Numbered from the stretch's first letter, positions 53,435-62,786 are shown. The stretch: DNA of 64,000 nucleotides from Lysinibacillus xylanilyticus (GCF_001183605.1 NZ_LFXJ01000006.1:4348-68347); one strand, 5' to 3'. Notes: generated by a model from the letters alone, not told the origin. Numbers and translations are program-made.

Positions 53435-53484
53435 GACTCGACTCGAGATACATTCAATTCGTAAGGACGGAGGATTAATTAATC

Positions 53485-54669
53485 ATGACAAAAGAAATCG
53501 TCATCTTAGGTGCTGGTTACGCTGGCGTTTTAACTGCATTAACAGCACGTAAGTATCTATCAGCTGATGAAGCTAAAATTACTGTAGTAAACCAATTCCC
53601 AACACACCAAATCATCACTGAACTTCACCGTTTAGCTGGTGGTACTATTGCTGAAGGTGCTGTTGCTTTACCACTTAAAAAAATCTTTAAAGGTTTAGAT
53701 ATCGATTTACAAATCGCTAAAGTTACAAATTTCAATGTAGACAATAAAAAAGTAGACCTAGATACTGGTTATACTTTAAACTACGATACTTTAGTAGTAT
53801 CTTTAGGTAGCCAAACTGGATTCTTCGGTATCCCTGGATTAGAAGAAAACTCTATGGTACTTAAATCAGTAAACGAAGCAAACAAAATTAACAAACACAT
53901 CGAAGACCGTATTAAAGCATATGCGCAAACAAAAGATGAAGCAGATGCAACAATCGTTATCGGTGGTGGCGGTTTAACAGGTGTAGAGCTTGTTGGTGAA
54001 ATCGTGGACAACTTCCCGAAAATCGCAGCAAAACACGGTGTTAACTTTGCTGATCTTAAAATCAAACTTGTTGAAGCTGGTCCAAAAATCTTACCAGTAC
54101 TTCCAGATGTACTTATCCAACGTGCTACTGAAAGCTTAACAAAACGTGGAGTTGAATTCATTACAGGTACTCCTGTAACAGGCGTTGATGGTAATGTCAT
54201 CGCTCTTAAAGATCGCGAACCAATCGTTGCTAATACGCTTATTTGGACAGGCGGGGTAGCTCCACTTCCAATCGTAGGCGAGTCTGGCCTTGCTGCTGAC
54301 CGCGGTAAAGCAACAATTAACGAATTCTTACAATCAACATCTCATAAAGATGTATTCGTAATTGGTGACGCATCTGTTGCATTACCAGCTGATGGCGGAC
54401 GTCCGCTATACGCACCAACTGCTCAAGTTGCATGGCAAATGGGTGAGTGCGCTGGCTACAACCTATTCGCACAATACAAAAACCAAGAGATGAAGACTTT
54501 CTCTGCAATTAACTCTGGTACACTTGCAAGCTTAGGCCGTAAAGACGCTGTTGCGACTATCGGTGCTAGCAACACAGAACTTAAAGGTCTTCCTGCAACA
54601 CTTATGAAAGAAGCGTCTAACATCCGCTATCTTACACACATTAAAGCGCTATTCGGCTTAGCGTATTAA
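53485..54669 (+). CDS. ndh: Type II NADH dehydrogenase
   Basis: 394 aa FAD enzyme that oxidises NADH and reduces menaquinone without pumping protons. FAD Rossmann motif VILGAGYAGVLTAL, NADH-binding TIVIGGGGLTGVELVGEIVD, second FAD motif VFVIGDASVALPADGGRPLY, quinone-site AQVAWQMGECAGYN. C-terminal amphipathic end (MKEASNIRYLTHIKALFGLA) for membrane attachment. GGACGGAGG precedes ATG 53485. It shares fold and quinone use with the SQR at 37356, which also has a DUF1641 partner. Confidence 0.95.
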   Translation: MTKEIVILGAGYAGVLTALTARKYLSADEAKITVVNQFPTHQIITELHRLAGGTIAEGAVALPLKKIFKGLDIDLQIAKVTNFNVDNKKVDLDTGYTLNYDTLVVSLGSQTGFFGIPGLEENSMVLKSVNEANKINKHIEDRIKAYAQTKDEADATIVIGGGGLTGVELVGEIVDNFPKIAAKHGVNFADLKIKLVEAGPKILPVLPDVLIQRATESLTKRGVEFITGTPVTGVDGNVIALKDREPIVANTLIWTGGVAPLPIVGESGLAADRGKATINEFLQSTSHKDVFVIGDASVALPADGGRPLYAPTAQVAWQMGECAGYNLFAQYKNQEMKTFSAINSGTLASLGRKDAVATIGASNTELKGLPATLMKEASNIRYLTHIKALFGLAY

Positions 54670-54676
54670 TATTTTA

Positions 54677-54717
54677 AGGGCATGAATCAATAGTAATATT
54701 GAATTCATGCTCTTTTT
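54677..54717 (+). terminator. Terminator of yjlC-ndh
   Basis: AGGGCATGAAT / ATTCATGCTCT stem followed by TTTTT. Confidence 0.9.
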
Positions 54718-54785
54718 GTTTTATTAGGGTATATATACAATTTTAGGTGAAGTGAGCGCTCGGCATTTCTGCTGTAAAAACTGGA

Positions 54786-55670
54786 TGAGAGAGTCGGAGT
54801 GGCGGATAGGAAGGCAAGAGCGACAGAAAGAACGGTCAAAGCGACGGAAAGAAGGGTCGGAGTGACGGATAGAAATGCCGAAGCGACGGAAAGAAGAGCT
54901 AGAACGACGGAAAGAAATCGAAGCGACGGAAAGAAGAGTCGAAGTGACGGATAGAATCGTCAAAATCGTGGATAGAACCACCAAAGTCATGGATAGAATC
55001 GTCAATATCGTGGATAGAACCACCCGAATCGTGGATAGCCACGACAAAGTGACGGAAAGAAGTGCCGAAGTGACGGAAAGAAGAGTCGAAGCGACGGATA
55101 GAAGAATCGGAGCGACGGAAAGAAATGCCGAAGCGACGGAATGAAGAGTCAGAGCGACGGAAAGCAGTCGGGGCGACGGATAGCAAGGTAAGAGCGACGG
55201 AAAGAAGAGTCGGAGTGACGGAAAGAAGGGCTAGAGCGACGGAAAGAAGGGCTAGAGCGACGGAAAGAACGGTCAAAGCGACGGAAAGAAATCGAGGCGA
55301 CGGAAAGAAGAGTCGGAGTGACGGATAGAAATGCTGAAGCGACAGATAGCAAGGCAAGAACGACGGAAAGAAGAGCCAGAGTGACGGATAGAATGGTCAA
55401 AGCGACGGAAAGAAGAGTCGAAGTGACGGATAGAATCGTCAAAATCGTGGATAGAACCACCAAAGTCGTGGATAGAACAGGCAAAATCGTGGATAGAACC
55501 GCCAAAGTGACGGATAGAAATGCCGAAGCGACGGAAAGAAGAGCTAGAGCGACAGAAAGAAATCGAAGCGACGTAAAGAATCGTCAAAATCGTGGATAGA
55601 ACCACCAAAATCGTAGATAGCCCTGCCAAAGTGACGGATAGATATGCCGAAGCGACAAATAGAGCTATCG
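54786..55670. repeat. Minisatellite of about 40 imperfect 21-bp units
   Basis: Units such as AGCGACGGAAAGAAGAGTCG, AGTGACGGATAGAAATGCCG and AATCGTGGATAGAACCACCA (each plus one base) run head to tail. Most are 21 bp; a few are 19 bp (for example the one ending AAGAAATCGA near 54900-54920), which breaks any reading frame. Units fall into a GACGG(A/T)AAGAA class and a TCGTGGATAGAACC class in local blocks. The many open frames on both strands reflect lack of stop-like triplets in the unit and are not genes. Confidence 0.9.
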
Positions 55671-55712
55671 ATACAACTGTAGAATACCATGATGTCTTAC
55701 CCCAATATTTTA

Positions 55713-55750
55713 CGTAGCACCCCTTATAATAGGAAGTGCTACGATTTTTA
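55713..55750. terminator. Terminator beyond the minisatellite
   Basis: CGTAGCAC / GTGCTACG stem followed by ATTTTTAT; between the array and a convergent MFS gene. A family B scrap (GTGTGCAAAAGCGAAGCAAT) follows at about 55766-55786. Confidence 0.75.
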
Positions 55751-55802
55751 TATCGCTATTGCTTCTGTGTGCAAAAGCGAAGCAATAGCATCAAAATTCC
55801 CT

Positions 55803-57050
55803 CTACTCATTGAGTTCAGAAACATTTCTATAAAATCTGGCCTTTGAAGGTTGAATATTTAAAATTAGCAGTATCGTTGCTACTACAAACATGATGATGG
55901 CTGCAGGTACAATAACATATCGAATAGATGTAATTTCTGCTGCAATTCCAAAGATGGCCGTTATGATAATAATGAACAAGGCTTCTACAAAGCCATAAAT
56001 ACTTCCTATTCTCCCCATACTATCGACGGGAATATTGTTTTGATAAAAAGTATGGAAGCCCGTATTGGCAAAGGCTGTTGCAAAGGACAAAATAAAGCAT
56101 CCAAAAGAAGCGATAAGAAATGTGTAAGAGGATGTGAAAGTTAAATAGCCTAATGCGGTTATTAATGAACCCATTCCTATTAGCCAAGCAGTCGACACTT
56201 TTTCAACGATTGCTGTATTCGTTAAAGAACCAACTAATAAACCAGCACCTGCTATCCCCACTAAAACACCGTATTCACCTTCGGATAATGAAAGTACTTG
56301 AGTAGCAAAGGCAGCCTCTAAAGAATCCGTCGCTGTCATCATGACAATCATTGCACTAAATAAAATATAGATCATCATAATATAAGGATTTTTAAGGCTA
56401 AATCTTATAACAAGCTTCCAATCATTGAATAATACTTTGTAGGAAATTTTCTCATCTGCTTTACTAGCCAGCTGTTGATTGGCTTCAACATTAGGCATAC
56501 CTAATGTAATACAGGTTGATAAAAATAAAGCGAGGGCATTTAAGTAAATAGCCATATGAGGCGATCCAATCGTAAACAGCAGTCCTGCAATGGCTGGACC
56601 GGTTATGAATGCGCCGGAATCAAGAAAGCTACGAAGCGAGTTAAAACGTTTTCTTTGTTCAGGTGGTATCAATTTCGTAATGTAGGTCATAGAAGTTGGA
56701 TGATACATAGAACTAGCCATTGTGATAACAAAGACCATGAAGTATATCCAAGTCAAAGTAGAGAAGAAAGGTAGTGTGACAATTAGTAACGATTCGAAAA
56801 GATTGAGAACAATCATGAGATATTTTTTATTTAAACGATCTATCAAACTACCTGACCAAAAACTGGCGAAAAGTGTAGATGACGCTCTAACGATATACAA
56901 ACCGGACACAGCTATAGCTGATCCTGTAAGGTTTAAGACAATAAGATTTAAAGCTATAAAATATATCCAACTTCCAACGCTGGATACTCCAATACTAAAC
57001 AATAATATAGCCGGATAACGCCACGCTTCTAATAATTTATTCATGCTCAT
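55803..57050 (-). CDS. MFS exporter under T-box control
   Basis: 415 aa with 12 predicted helices; the opening SVGSWIYFIALNLIVLNLTG and VRASSTLFASFWSGSLIDRL resemble MFS exporters of the EntS/TetV branch. The leader carries a complete T-box, so expression should rise when one tRNA is uncharged. A role in transport of an amino acid or related compound follows by inference. ATG 57050 with AAGGAGG 8 bases upstream. Confidence 0.88.
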   Translation of the reverse strand: MSMNKLLEAWRYPAILLFSIGVSSVGSWIYFIALNLIVLNLTGSAIAVSGLYIVRASSTLFASFWSGSLIDRLNKKYLMIVLNLFESLLIVTLPFFSTLTWIYFMVFVITMASSMYHPTSMTYITKLIPPEQRKRFNSLRSFLDSGAFITGPAIAGLLFTIGSPHMAIYLNALALFLSTCITLGMPNVEANQQLASKADEKISYKVLFNDWKLVIRFSLKNPYIMMIYILFSAMIVMMTATDSLEAAFATQVLSLSEGEYGVLVGIAGAGLLVGSLTNTAIVEKVSTAWLIGMGSLITALGYLTFTSSYTFLIASFGCFILSFATAFANTGFHTFYQNNIPVDSMGRIGSIYGFVEALFIIIITAIFGIAAEITSIRYVIVPAAIIMFVVATILLILNIQPSKARFYRNVSELNE

Positions 57051-57088
57051 ATAAATTCCTCCTTGTAGTTATGACAGGTAACTAAAAC

Positions 57089-57134
57089 AAAAAAATCCCA
57101 CCCCCAAGACGATTTGTCTTAGGGACGAGATTGT
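57089..57134 (-). terminator. T-box terminator
   Basis: Minus strand: AATCTCGTCCCTAAGAC ... GTCTTGGGGGTGGGATT stem followed by TTTTTTTG, 40-85 bases before the MFS start. Confidence 0.88.
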
Positions 57135-57375
57135 GGAATTTATACTCACGTGGTGCCACCCTAGTTCGCTATTATGTCACCATAATAGCCTTTTCAGTAC
57201 GGCATAAATTCTTATGCTTATACTGTTACTCTGTAACGGGAGTTCCCGTCGCACCATCATTCAATCAGAAATCCAATGCGCTACTCCGAGGCTTGTTTCA
57301 ATAATTCGTTCTTACTCGTTTTCAGCAATCCGAGCTCTCTGGGAAGAACAGCCTTATTTACTTTTCTCTTCAATG
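57089..57375 (-). promoter_or_regulatory. T-box leader of the MFS gene
   Basis: On the minus strand: AG-box AGAGAGCTCGG (about 57330-57340), stem I closing with CCTCGGAGTAGCG, T-box motif AGGGTGGCACCACG (57149-57162), and terminator GTCCCTAAGACAAATC / GTCTTGGGGGTGGGAT with T-run. By position (TGAA-ACA-AGCC, 57294-57296) the specifier is probably ACA, threonine; a one-base shift gives AAC, asparagine. Confidence 0.9.
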
Positions 57376-57467
57376 TATTTTTGCTAGTGTAGCATATGTT
57401 AATAATTTCAGTAAAGTGTTAAATTTCAGAAATATTCCAATAAACTATGGAAAAGGTTCCGACATTC

Positions 57468-58085
57468 TTATTGAAGATAAGCTTTAAGCTCTTTTAATAG
57501 TGACTGACAAATGATGACTGACTCAACGGTATGATTTGTTATTTCAAGAGAATGGTTAGCATTTTCTACAATAGCAAGCTCATGTGAAGAAAGTAGTTCT
57601 AAGCTTTCTTTTGAGTAGTGAGGATCAGCTGTACCGATTGCTAGAAATGCCTGCTTTTCAAGCAAATTTTTCATAACATGTTCAAGTCCCAGGAGCGGCG
57701 TTAAAAGTACATAACGAGAGGGAATAGGTGAAGACTGCTGCATATAAAAATCTGTAATAGGCAATGTTCCGAGTGATTTCCCTATGTAGACAGCTTCTGT
57801 ATAAGATTTTGTGCTTAAGACATATTCCACAATAGGATTCGCGGCTTTATAAACCATTGCTGAAATAGCTTCTGGTCCCTGCTCAAATTGCTGTGGGTCA
57901 AATGAATAGCATACTTGTACTACATCATAGCCAAGCTCTAGCATCAGCTCAGAGGAATAATAAAGAAGTGGTTTTTCATACGTATAACCTGTGCCAGAGA
58001 ACATAAAGCACACCTTATTACTAGTGCTATCAAAGTAATTGTATGAGATCCCGTTGTATTGTTCTTTTATTGATTTGATTTTCAT
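57468..58085 (-). CDS. Small alpha/beta-hydrolase
   Basis: 205 aa. Nucleophile elbow GKSLG with the Ser, a possible acid Asp in IGTADPHYS and His in ENANHSLEI near the C-terminus make a plausible catalytic triad. No signal peptide; cytosolic. Specific substrate unknown. ATG 58085 after GGAGGG. Divergent from the quinone oxidoreductase gene. Confidence 0.82.
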   Translation of the reverse strand: MKIKSIKEQYNGISYNYFDSTSNKVCFMFSGTGYTYEKPLLYYSSELMLELGYDVVQVCYSFDPQQFEQGPEAISAMVYKAANPIVEYVLSTKSYTEAVYIGKSLGTLPITDFYMQQSSPIPSRYVLLTPLLGLEHVMKNLLEKQAFLAIGTADPHYSKESLELLSSHELAIVENANHSLEITNHTVESVIICQSLLKELKAYLQ

Positions 58086-58149
58086 GGAAATCCCTCCATT
58101 TATTCCTTTTTTATTTTATAATCTTACTATAACAAGGAGGGAGAAATAT

Positions 58150-59118
58150 ATGAAGGCTGTGATCATTAATGAGTTTGGTACTTCTGATGTTTTAAAGTAT
58201 GTGGAGTGTCCAAAGTCCACTATTTCAGCAGGGGAAGTATTAATACGTACGACATATACGAGTGTGAATTTTGCTGATATTAAAAATAGAACAGGTAATA
58301 AAGCGAAAGCAAATTTCCCAATGATACTCGGTTTAGATGTAGCTGGTGTAGTTGAAGAGGTCTTTGATGGGAACAGTAATTTTAAAAGGGGAGACCAAGT
58401 TATTGCATTCCCGAAAAACGGAGCCTATGCAGAATATGTGGTGGCGAAAGAGCAGCTCGTCTTTAAAGTTCCGAATGAGGTCCCTTTGGAAAAGGCGGCC
58501 GCTGTACCAACGGTTTTGTTTCTATCCTATCTTTTGACACATCAAATCGCTCCAATTGGTACAGATGATAGCGTATTAATTCATGCTGCATCTGGTGGGG
58601 TAGGGACAATGCTGATTCAAATGGCGAAAAAGCTAGGCGCCAAGAAGATAATTGGCACGGTTAGCGATATGAAAAAAGCGACGATTGCCTATGAATTAGG
58701 TGCCCATCATGTACTGACATACGACAATTTCAGTGCTCAAGTCAATGAATATACAGATGGTCAAGGTGTTAATATTGTTTTTGATTCAATTGCAGGAAAT
58801 ATTACGGAAGAGAGCTTTAATTGTTTAGCTCCGTATGGGACACTAGTGCAATTTGGAAATAGTGGTGGTAAAGCTGGGAATATTAAAACATCTGATTTAC
58901 ATAATAGCTGCCGCAATGTGAAAGGCTTTAGCTTAGGAACGACTCGAGCTTCCAAGCCAGAAATGCTACAACAAGTTGCACAGGAGATGTTTGCGTTATT
59001 GAAGGATGAAAGCTTCCAAGTACCAATTGCTAATATCTTTAAATTAGAAGACATGCAGAAAGCGCATGATCTAATGGAAAGTCGCCAGCATCAAGGGAAA
59101 ATTTTAATTAAAATATAA
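58150..59118 (+). CDS. Zinc-independent alcohol dehydrogenase / quinone oxidoreductase family
   Basis: 322 aa MDR protein. GroES-like N-terminal half (ILGLDVAGVVEEVFDG, RGDQVIAFPKNGAYAEYVVA) and an NADPH-binding Rossmann half (LIHAASGGVGTMLIQMAKKL). The catalytic-zinc Cys and structural zinc cysteines of alcohol dehydrogenases are absent, so a QOR-type NADPH reductase is most likely. ATG 58150 follows AAGGAGGGAG; the frame runs 37 codons further upstream into the hydrolase gene without support. Confidence 0.9.
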   Translation: MKAVIINEFGTSDVLKYVECPKSTISAGEVLIRTTYTSVNFADIKNRTGNKAKANFPMILGLDVAGVVEEVFDGNSNFKRGDQVIAFPKNGAYAEYVVAKEQLVFKVPNEVPLEKAAAVPTVLFLSYLLTHQIAPIGTDDSVLIHAASGGVGTMLIQMAKKLGAKKIIGTVSDMKKATIAYELGAHHVLTYDNFSAQVNEYTDGQGVNIVFDSIAGNITEESFNCLAPYGTLVQFGNSGGKAGNIKTSDLHNSCRNVKGFSLGTTRASKPEMLQQVAQEMFALLKDESFQVPIANIFKLEDMQKAHDLMESRQHQGKILIKI

Positions 59119-59128
59119 AATAACCAAG

Positions 59129-59160
59129 CCCGGTATAGATACACGCTATACTGGATTTTT
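59129..59160 (+). terminator. Terminator after the oxidoreductase
   Basis: CCGGTATAG / CTATACTGG stem followed by ATTTTT. Confidence 0.85.
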
Positions 59161-59244
59161 CAAAAGCAGGCTAAGGAAATCTTGATGAGTACCTTAAAAA
59201 TGTTGTGGTAGATGTTAATATTGATTAAATGATGAAAAGATGAA

Positions 59245-59280
59245 AAGATGACTCTGATAATCCAGACTCATCTTTTTTAT
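59245..59280. terminator. Second terminator between convergent genes
   Basis: AGATGA-TCTG / CAGA-TCATCT stem, TTTTTT on the + side and AAAA on the other; could serve the EcsC gene. Confidence 0.7.
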
Positions 59281-59296
59281 TTCGGTATAGAAAGTG

Positions 59297-60106
59297 TTAT
59301 TGCTTGTCTAGTTCATTGATTTTTTCATATATACGTCGCTTACGATAGAGCATAATTCCTGCTTCAGCAACATCCTGAATCATTCCTTTATTTGCATAGG
59401 CACCGAAAATCATACCAGCTACCGGAATCATTTGAAATAGCTTTTTCCAGCCAAATTGATCACGATACGTAAAAAATACTTCCTGCCAGCCTTGCAGTTG
59501 TGAAATCATATCTTCCGCTGCATGATTCGTATTATGCATAGAAGAAAGCTCCTTCAATATAGCTTCTTTGCCGACAATATCAGCAGAGGAGAATTGGAGG
59601 CATTTAACGATAAAAATTCGTTCCACTTTATCGTTTGGGTTATAGCCGTGAATGATTGCAATCTCTTGCAATGTTTTTAAAGCCATTCCTAAAATAAAAG
59701 GAATGTCTATAGCCAGTGTAAAAATACCACCAAAGCCGGTAGAAGCACCTTGTACTGTTGCTAATTTTACGCGTTCATTTTGGAGTTTGTCACTTAGTGC
59801 AATCATATCCTCCAAAGGGATTTGTCCAATATCGGATATAGCAAAAATATTATGAAACGAAGAATTGTTACGGATTTTCTGCAGCATAGTCTGTTCATTA
59901 ATTAAGTATTGACCACCTGATTGAATATAGCTCCCTAATTCATCAACTAGTAAAGCTATCTTATTTTGAAGAAAGGCAGGAGTCATCTTATCTAAGATTT
60001 TAAACGGAATGCGACCTAATTTCTCCCAAAACCATAAATCCTTTTGATCTTTCTCCCATGCTTGAATTTCTCGTAAATGCTTTTCTAATTGCTCGAGATT
60101 CTCCAT
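59297..60106 (-). CDS. EcsC-family protein
   Basis: 269 aa. Matches the EcsC family pattern: charged N-terminus with WEKD, LDKMTPAFLQNKIALLVDEL, then a glycine-rich core (ATVQGASTGFGGIFTLAIDI PFILGMALKTLQ read as two blocks) and GMIFGAYANKGMIQDVAEAG. Function unknown; in B. subtilis EcsC is encoded next to the EcsAB transporter, but no EcsAB lies here. Monocistronic. Confidence 0.85.
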   Translation of the reverse strand: MENLEQLEKHLREIQAWEKDQKDLWFWEKLGRIPFKILDKMTPAFLQNKIALLVDELGSYIQSGGQYLINEQTMLQKIRNNSSFHNIFAISDIGQIPLEDMIALSDKLQNERVKLATVQGASTGFGGIFTLAIDIPFILGMALKTLQEIAIIHGYNPNDKVERIFIVKCLQFSSADIVGKEAILKELSSMHNTNHAAEDMISQLQGWQEVFFTYRDQFGWKKLFQMIPVAGMIFGAYANKGMIQDVAEAGIMLYRKRRIYEKINELDKQ

Positions 60107-60257
60107 TTTGTCTTTTCCCCTTATATTTCTATTTATTTATAATACGAGGAGGTTTTTATAAAGGTTTCGTTAGTCTTCATAAAATTTAAGAAGTAACCCC
60201 TTAGCCTCAAACTAATCTTGTAGAAGTAAAGTATAGGAACTAAGCTGTCATGGATGA

Positions 60258-61616
60258 TTACCAAACTGTTGCAAGTAACGCGATGGCTTCGTTGATTTGC
60301 TCAAGGGTTAGCCCACCGTAGCCCATAATGACCTTAGCGTGTTTAGAGCCATGTTGATAGGAGGTTGAACATGGATAGACTTTAATTCCCACTTCCTCGG
60401 CCAGCTTAATTGCCTCCTGTTCAGCAAGCCCTTTTGGTAACTTCATAACAATATGTAACCCAGATTTTTCACCAATAACTTCGAAATCCTTAGAAAAATT
60501 TGCGTTAATCGCTGCTAGTAAAGCTTGTTGCTTTTTACGATAAATAGTGCGCATTTTGGCTAAATGCTTATCGAAAAAACCTTGAGCAATAAAATCGGCT
60601 AACACAAGCTGATCTATTTTTGAGACAACAGATTTTTGCTCCTGATTAAAAAGCATAAATTCTTCGACTAACGATTTAGGCAAAATCATATAACTAATGC
60701 GCAACGATGGAATAAGTGTTTTAGAAAAGGTTCCGAAATAAATAACGCGTTGCAGTTGATCCATTTTTGCTAAGGAGGGGATAGGGAGCCCCTTATAACG
60801 AAATTCTGAGTCATAGTCATCCTCAATAATATATGCCTTATCAGAAGTAGCCCATTGCAGAAGTTCTGCACGCCGTTCAACAGGCATAACCATTCCTAGC
60901 GGAAACTGGTGTGCTGGTGTTGTGTATAACATGTGGATGGATTCTTTCGGTATTGTTACCCCTAAGTTATCAACAGGAATAGCATGAGTTGTTAATCCAC
61001 ATTGTTGCAATGTTGCACGTACTCTTTTAAAGCCAGGCTCCTCTAAGCCAACATGTGATTTTTGGTCAAAAAAGTGACAGAGAGCCTGAAGCTGATTTTG
61101 TGTACCACTATAAACAAACACCTGTGAGGCTTCACAAGTAACTCCTCTTGAGCGTTCAACATAGCGAGCGATTTCAGTCCGCAATATAGATTCTCCTTGC
61201 CAAGGACTTGTCGTTAAATTATCCACATTGAAGTGCTTTTTCAACAGCTTATGCCAGATCGAAAGTGGAAAAGCTTCCTTATCCACATGTCCGTTATTAA
61301 AATCAAATTTTATATTGTATGTAGTTGATGTTATAGCTGTGGATATGTGATGTTTTTGCTGCTGTCCCCATTCAAATTCAAAGGGAGCTATAAAATAGCC
61401 AGAGCGTTCCTTACTATAGATATAGCCTTCAGCTAGCAATTGTTCATAAGCTTCCTTAATCGTATGGACACTTACATCAAGCGTTTTAGCAAGGGTTCTT
61501 TTAGAAGGTAATTGCTCATGGGCCAGTAGTTGTTTCCTTAATATTGCTTGTTTTAATTCTTCGTAAATTTGCACGTATTTCGATGTATCTCCAGTAAATG
61601 AAATCGATAACTCCAA
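60258..61616 (-). CDS. MocR/GabR-type regulator (GntR HTH plus aminotransferase domain)
   Basis: 452 aa. N-terminal GntR winged helix (about 1-70: LPSKRTLAKTLDVSVHTIKE, AEGYIYSKERSGYF), then a fold type I aminotransferase domain with EDDYDSEFRYKG and the PLP lysine in YFGTFSKTLIPSLRISY. Such proteins activate a neighbouring gene, using PLP and an amino compound as effector. Start TTG 61616 has GGAGG 9 bases upstream. Divergent from a GNAT gene, its probable target. Confidence 0.9.
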   Translation of the reverse strand: MELSISFTGDTSKYVQIYEELKQAILRKQLLAHEQLPSKRTLAKTLDVSVHTIKEAYEQLLAEGYIYSKERSGYFIAPFEFEWGQQQKHHISTAITSTTYNIKFDFNNGHVDKEAFPLSIWHKLLKKHFNVDNLTTSPWQGESILRTEIARYVERSRGVTCEASQVFVYSGTQNQLQALCHFFDQKSHVGLEEPGFKRVRATLQQCGLTTHAIPVDNLGVTIPKESIHMLYTTPAHQFPLGMVMPVERRAELLQWATSDKAYIIEDDYDSEFRYKGLPIPSLAKMDQLQRVIYFGTFSKTLIPSLRISYMILPKSLVEEFMLFNQEQKSVVSKIDQLVLADFIAQGFFDKHLAKMRTIYRKKQQALLAAINANFSKDFEVIGEKSGLHIVMKLPKGLAEQEAIKLAEEVGIKVYPCSTSYQHGSKHAKVIMGYGGLTLEQINEAIALLATVW

Positions 61617-61711
61617 AACATTGCACCTCCTGGTACGGTGTATTTTTTGAAAATTGGTTCTATCCATCATATCAAAAATACCGTTAAATATTAAAAAAGG
61701 AGTGAAGAAAA

Positions 61712-62302
61712 ATGAATTTTATAGCATTAGAAAATGAGGTAGTATTACTGAAGCCATTAGAACAAGAGGACACACAAGGATTATTGGAGGCAGGTAGTTA
61801 TCCAGAGATTTGGCCACATATGTCCACAACTGTTGAGAAGATGGTCGATATGAATAACTTTGTGGACAAGGCATTAGAAAAAAAACATGAGAAAACTGAG
61901 TTTCCGTTTGTAATTGTGGATAAAAAATCCGGAAAAATCATCGGTTCGACTAGGTTTATGGATATTGATGAAACGCATAAACGGCTTGAAATAGGTACTA
62001 CATGGATTACAACCGCATTTTGGCGCACTGCTATTAATACGAATTGCAAATATTTATTATTACAATACTGCTTTGAGGTACTTAATCTACAGCGTGTTCA
62101 AATTAAAACAGACCACGAAAATTTACGTTCTCAAAAGGCAATTGAACGTTTAGGGGCAACAAAGGAGGGGGTCTTACGTAATCATATGGTGCGGAAGGAT
62201 GGTACGACTCGTCATACTGTGATGTACAGCATTGCTCTACAAGAATGGCCACAAGTGAAAAAACATTTGCAGCAATTGCTAATTGATTTTACTGATAAGT
62301 GA
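61712..62302 (+). CDS. GNAT acetyltransferase, RimJ/RimL type
   Basis: 196 aa. Acetyl-CoA fold with LEIGTTWITTAFWRTAINTN, VLNLQRVQIKTDHENLRSQK and AIERLGATKEGVLRNHMVRK. Transfers acetyl from acetyl-CoA to an amine, either on a protein N-terminus or a small molecule; substrate unknown. AAAGGAG precedes ATG 61712. Shares a short promoter region with the MocR gene. Confidence 0.9.
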   Translation: MNFIALENEVVLLKPLEQEDTQGLLEAGSYPEIWPHMSTTVEKMVDMNNFVDKALEKKHEKTEFPFVIVDKKSGKIIGSTRFMDIDETHKRLEIGTTWITTAFWRTAINTNCKYLLLQYCFEVLNLQRVQIKTDHENLRSQKAIERLGATKEGVLRNHMVRKDGTTRHTVMYSIALQEWPQVKKHLQQLLIDFTDK

Positions 62303-62345
62303 TTATGAAGAAAATATTGTAGCTTATCACTAAAAGTTAGGGATG

Positions 62346-62385
62346 ACATTTTATTAAAATGTATGCCATGTGGATAAGGTTGAAG
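62346..62385. repeat. Family B left-flank fragment
   Basis: TTATTAAAATGTATGCCATG then TGGATAAGGTTGA matches the flank before the left arm of the 7131 and 10888 copies. Confidence 0.5.
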
Positions 62386-62399
62386 AACGGGTAATTCTT

Positions 62400-62786
62400 T
62401 TAGATTATTTCCAAGATCTCTTTTGCGATTTCATCAAGTTCTTCAGCGAGTTCATTTTGTGTTGGTGTTTCAGCCACTCTTGTTAAATACTCTTTAAACT
62501 GAACTCTTGACTCTGCTGGTAATTTGATAACTAAAAAGTGTAAAACAAACCACTTCCAGTTTTCATCATCGGAAGATAAAACATCTTGCACATGTGGGAC
62601 AATTTCTTCTGGAAAAGTTAAAAGTAATTCTAATACGTTTGGTGCCACTGGCCAATTCATATCTTGAATCCATTCGAGGAGGTTAGGCAGTAAAGGCAAT
62701 ATTTTATCTCTATCCATTTTTTTAATCAATTCTACTCTATCATTATCAAACTTATGTCTTGGCAAAAGATCTTCAAAGTTTTCCAT
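62400..62786 (-). CDS. DUF5071-domain protein
   Basis: 128 aa acidic soluble protein. NLLEWIQDMNWPVAPNVLEL and WKWFVLHFLVIKLP are typical of DUF5071, a HEAT-like helical domain of unknown role. GGGAGA precedes ATG 62786. No operon partner evident. Confidence 0.85.
   Translation of the reverse strand: MENFEDLLPRHKFDNDRVELIKKMDRDKILPLLPNLLEWIQDMNWPVAPNVLELLLTFPEEIVPHVQDVLSSDDENWKWFVLHFLVIKLPAESRVQFKEYLTRVAETPTQNELAEELDEIAKEILEII

Noticed and set aside
54724-55629. Several long ORFs on both strands across the 21-bp array, with heptad-like repeats
   Set aside because: They arise because the unit has no stop triplets. 19-bp units break the frames, no ribosome binding sites were seen and the frames overlap on opposite strands.
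54786-55670. CRISPR array
   Set aside because: Units are contiguous and imperfect with no unique spacers, and no cas genes are in the window.
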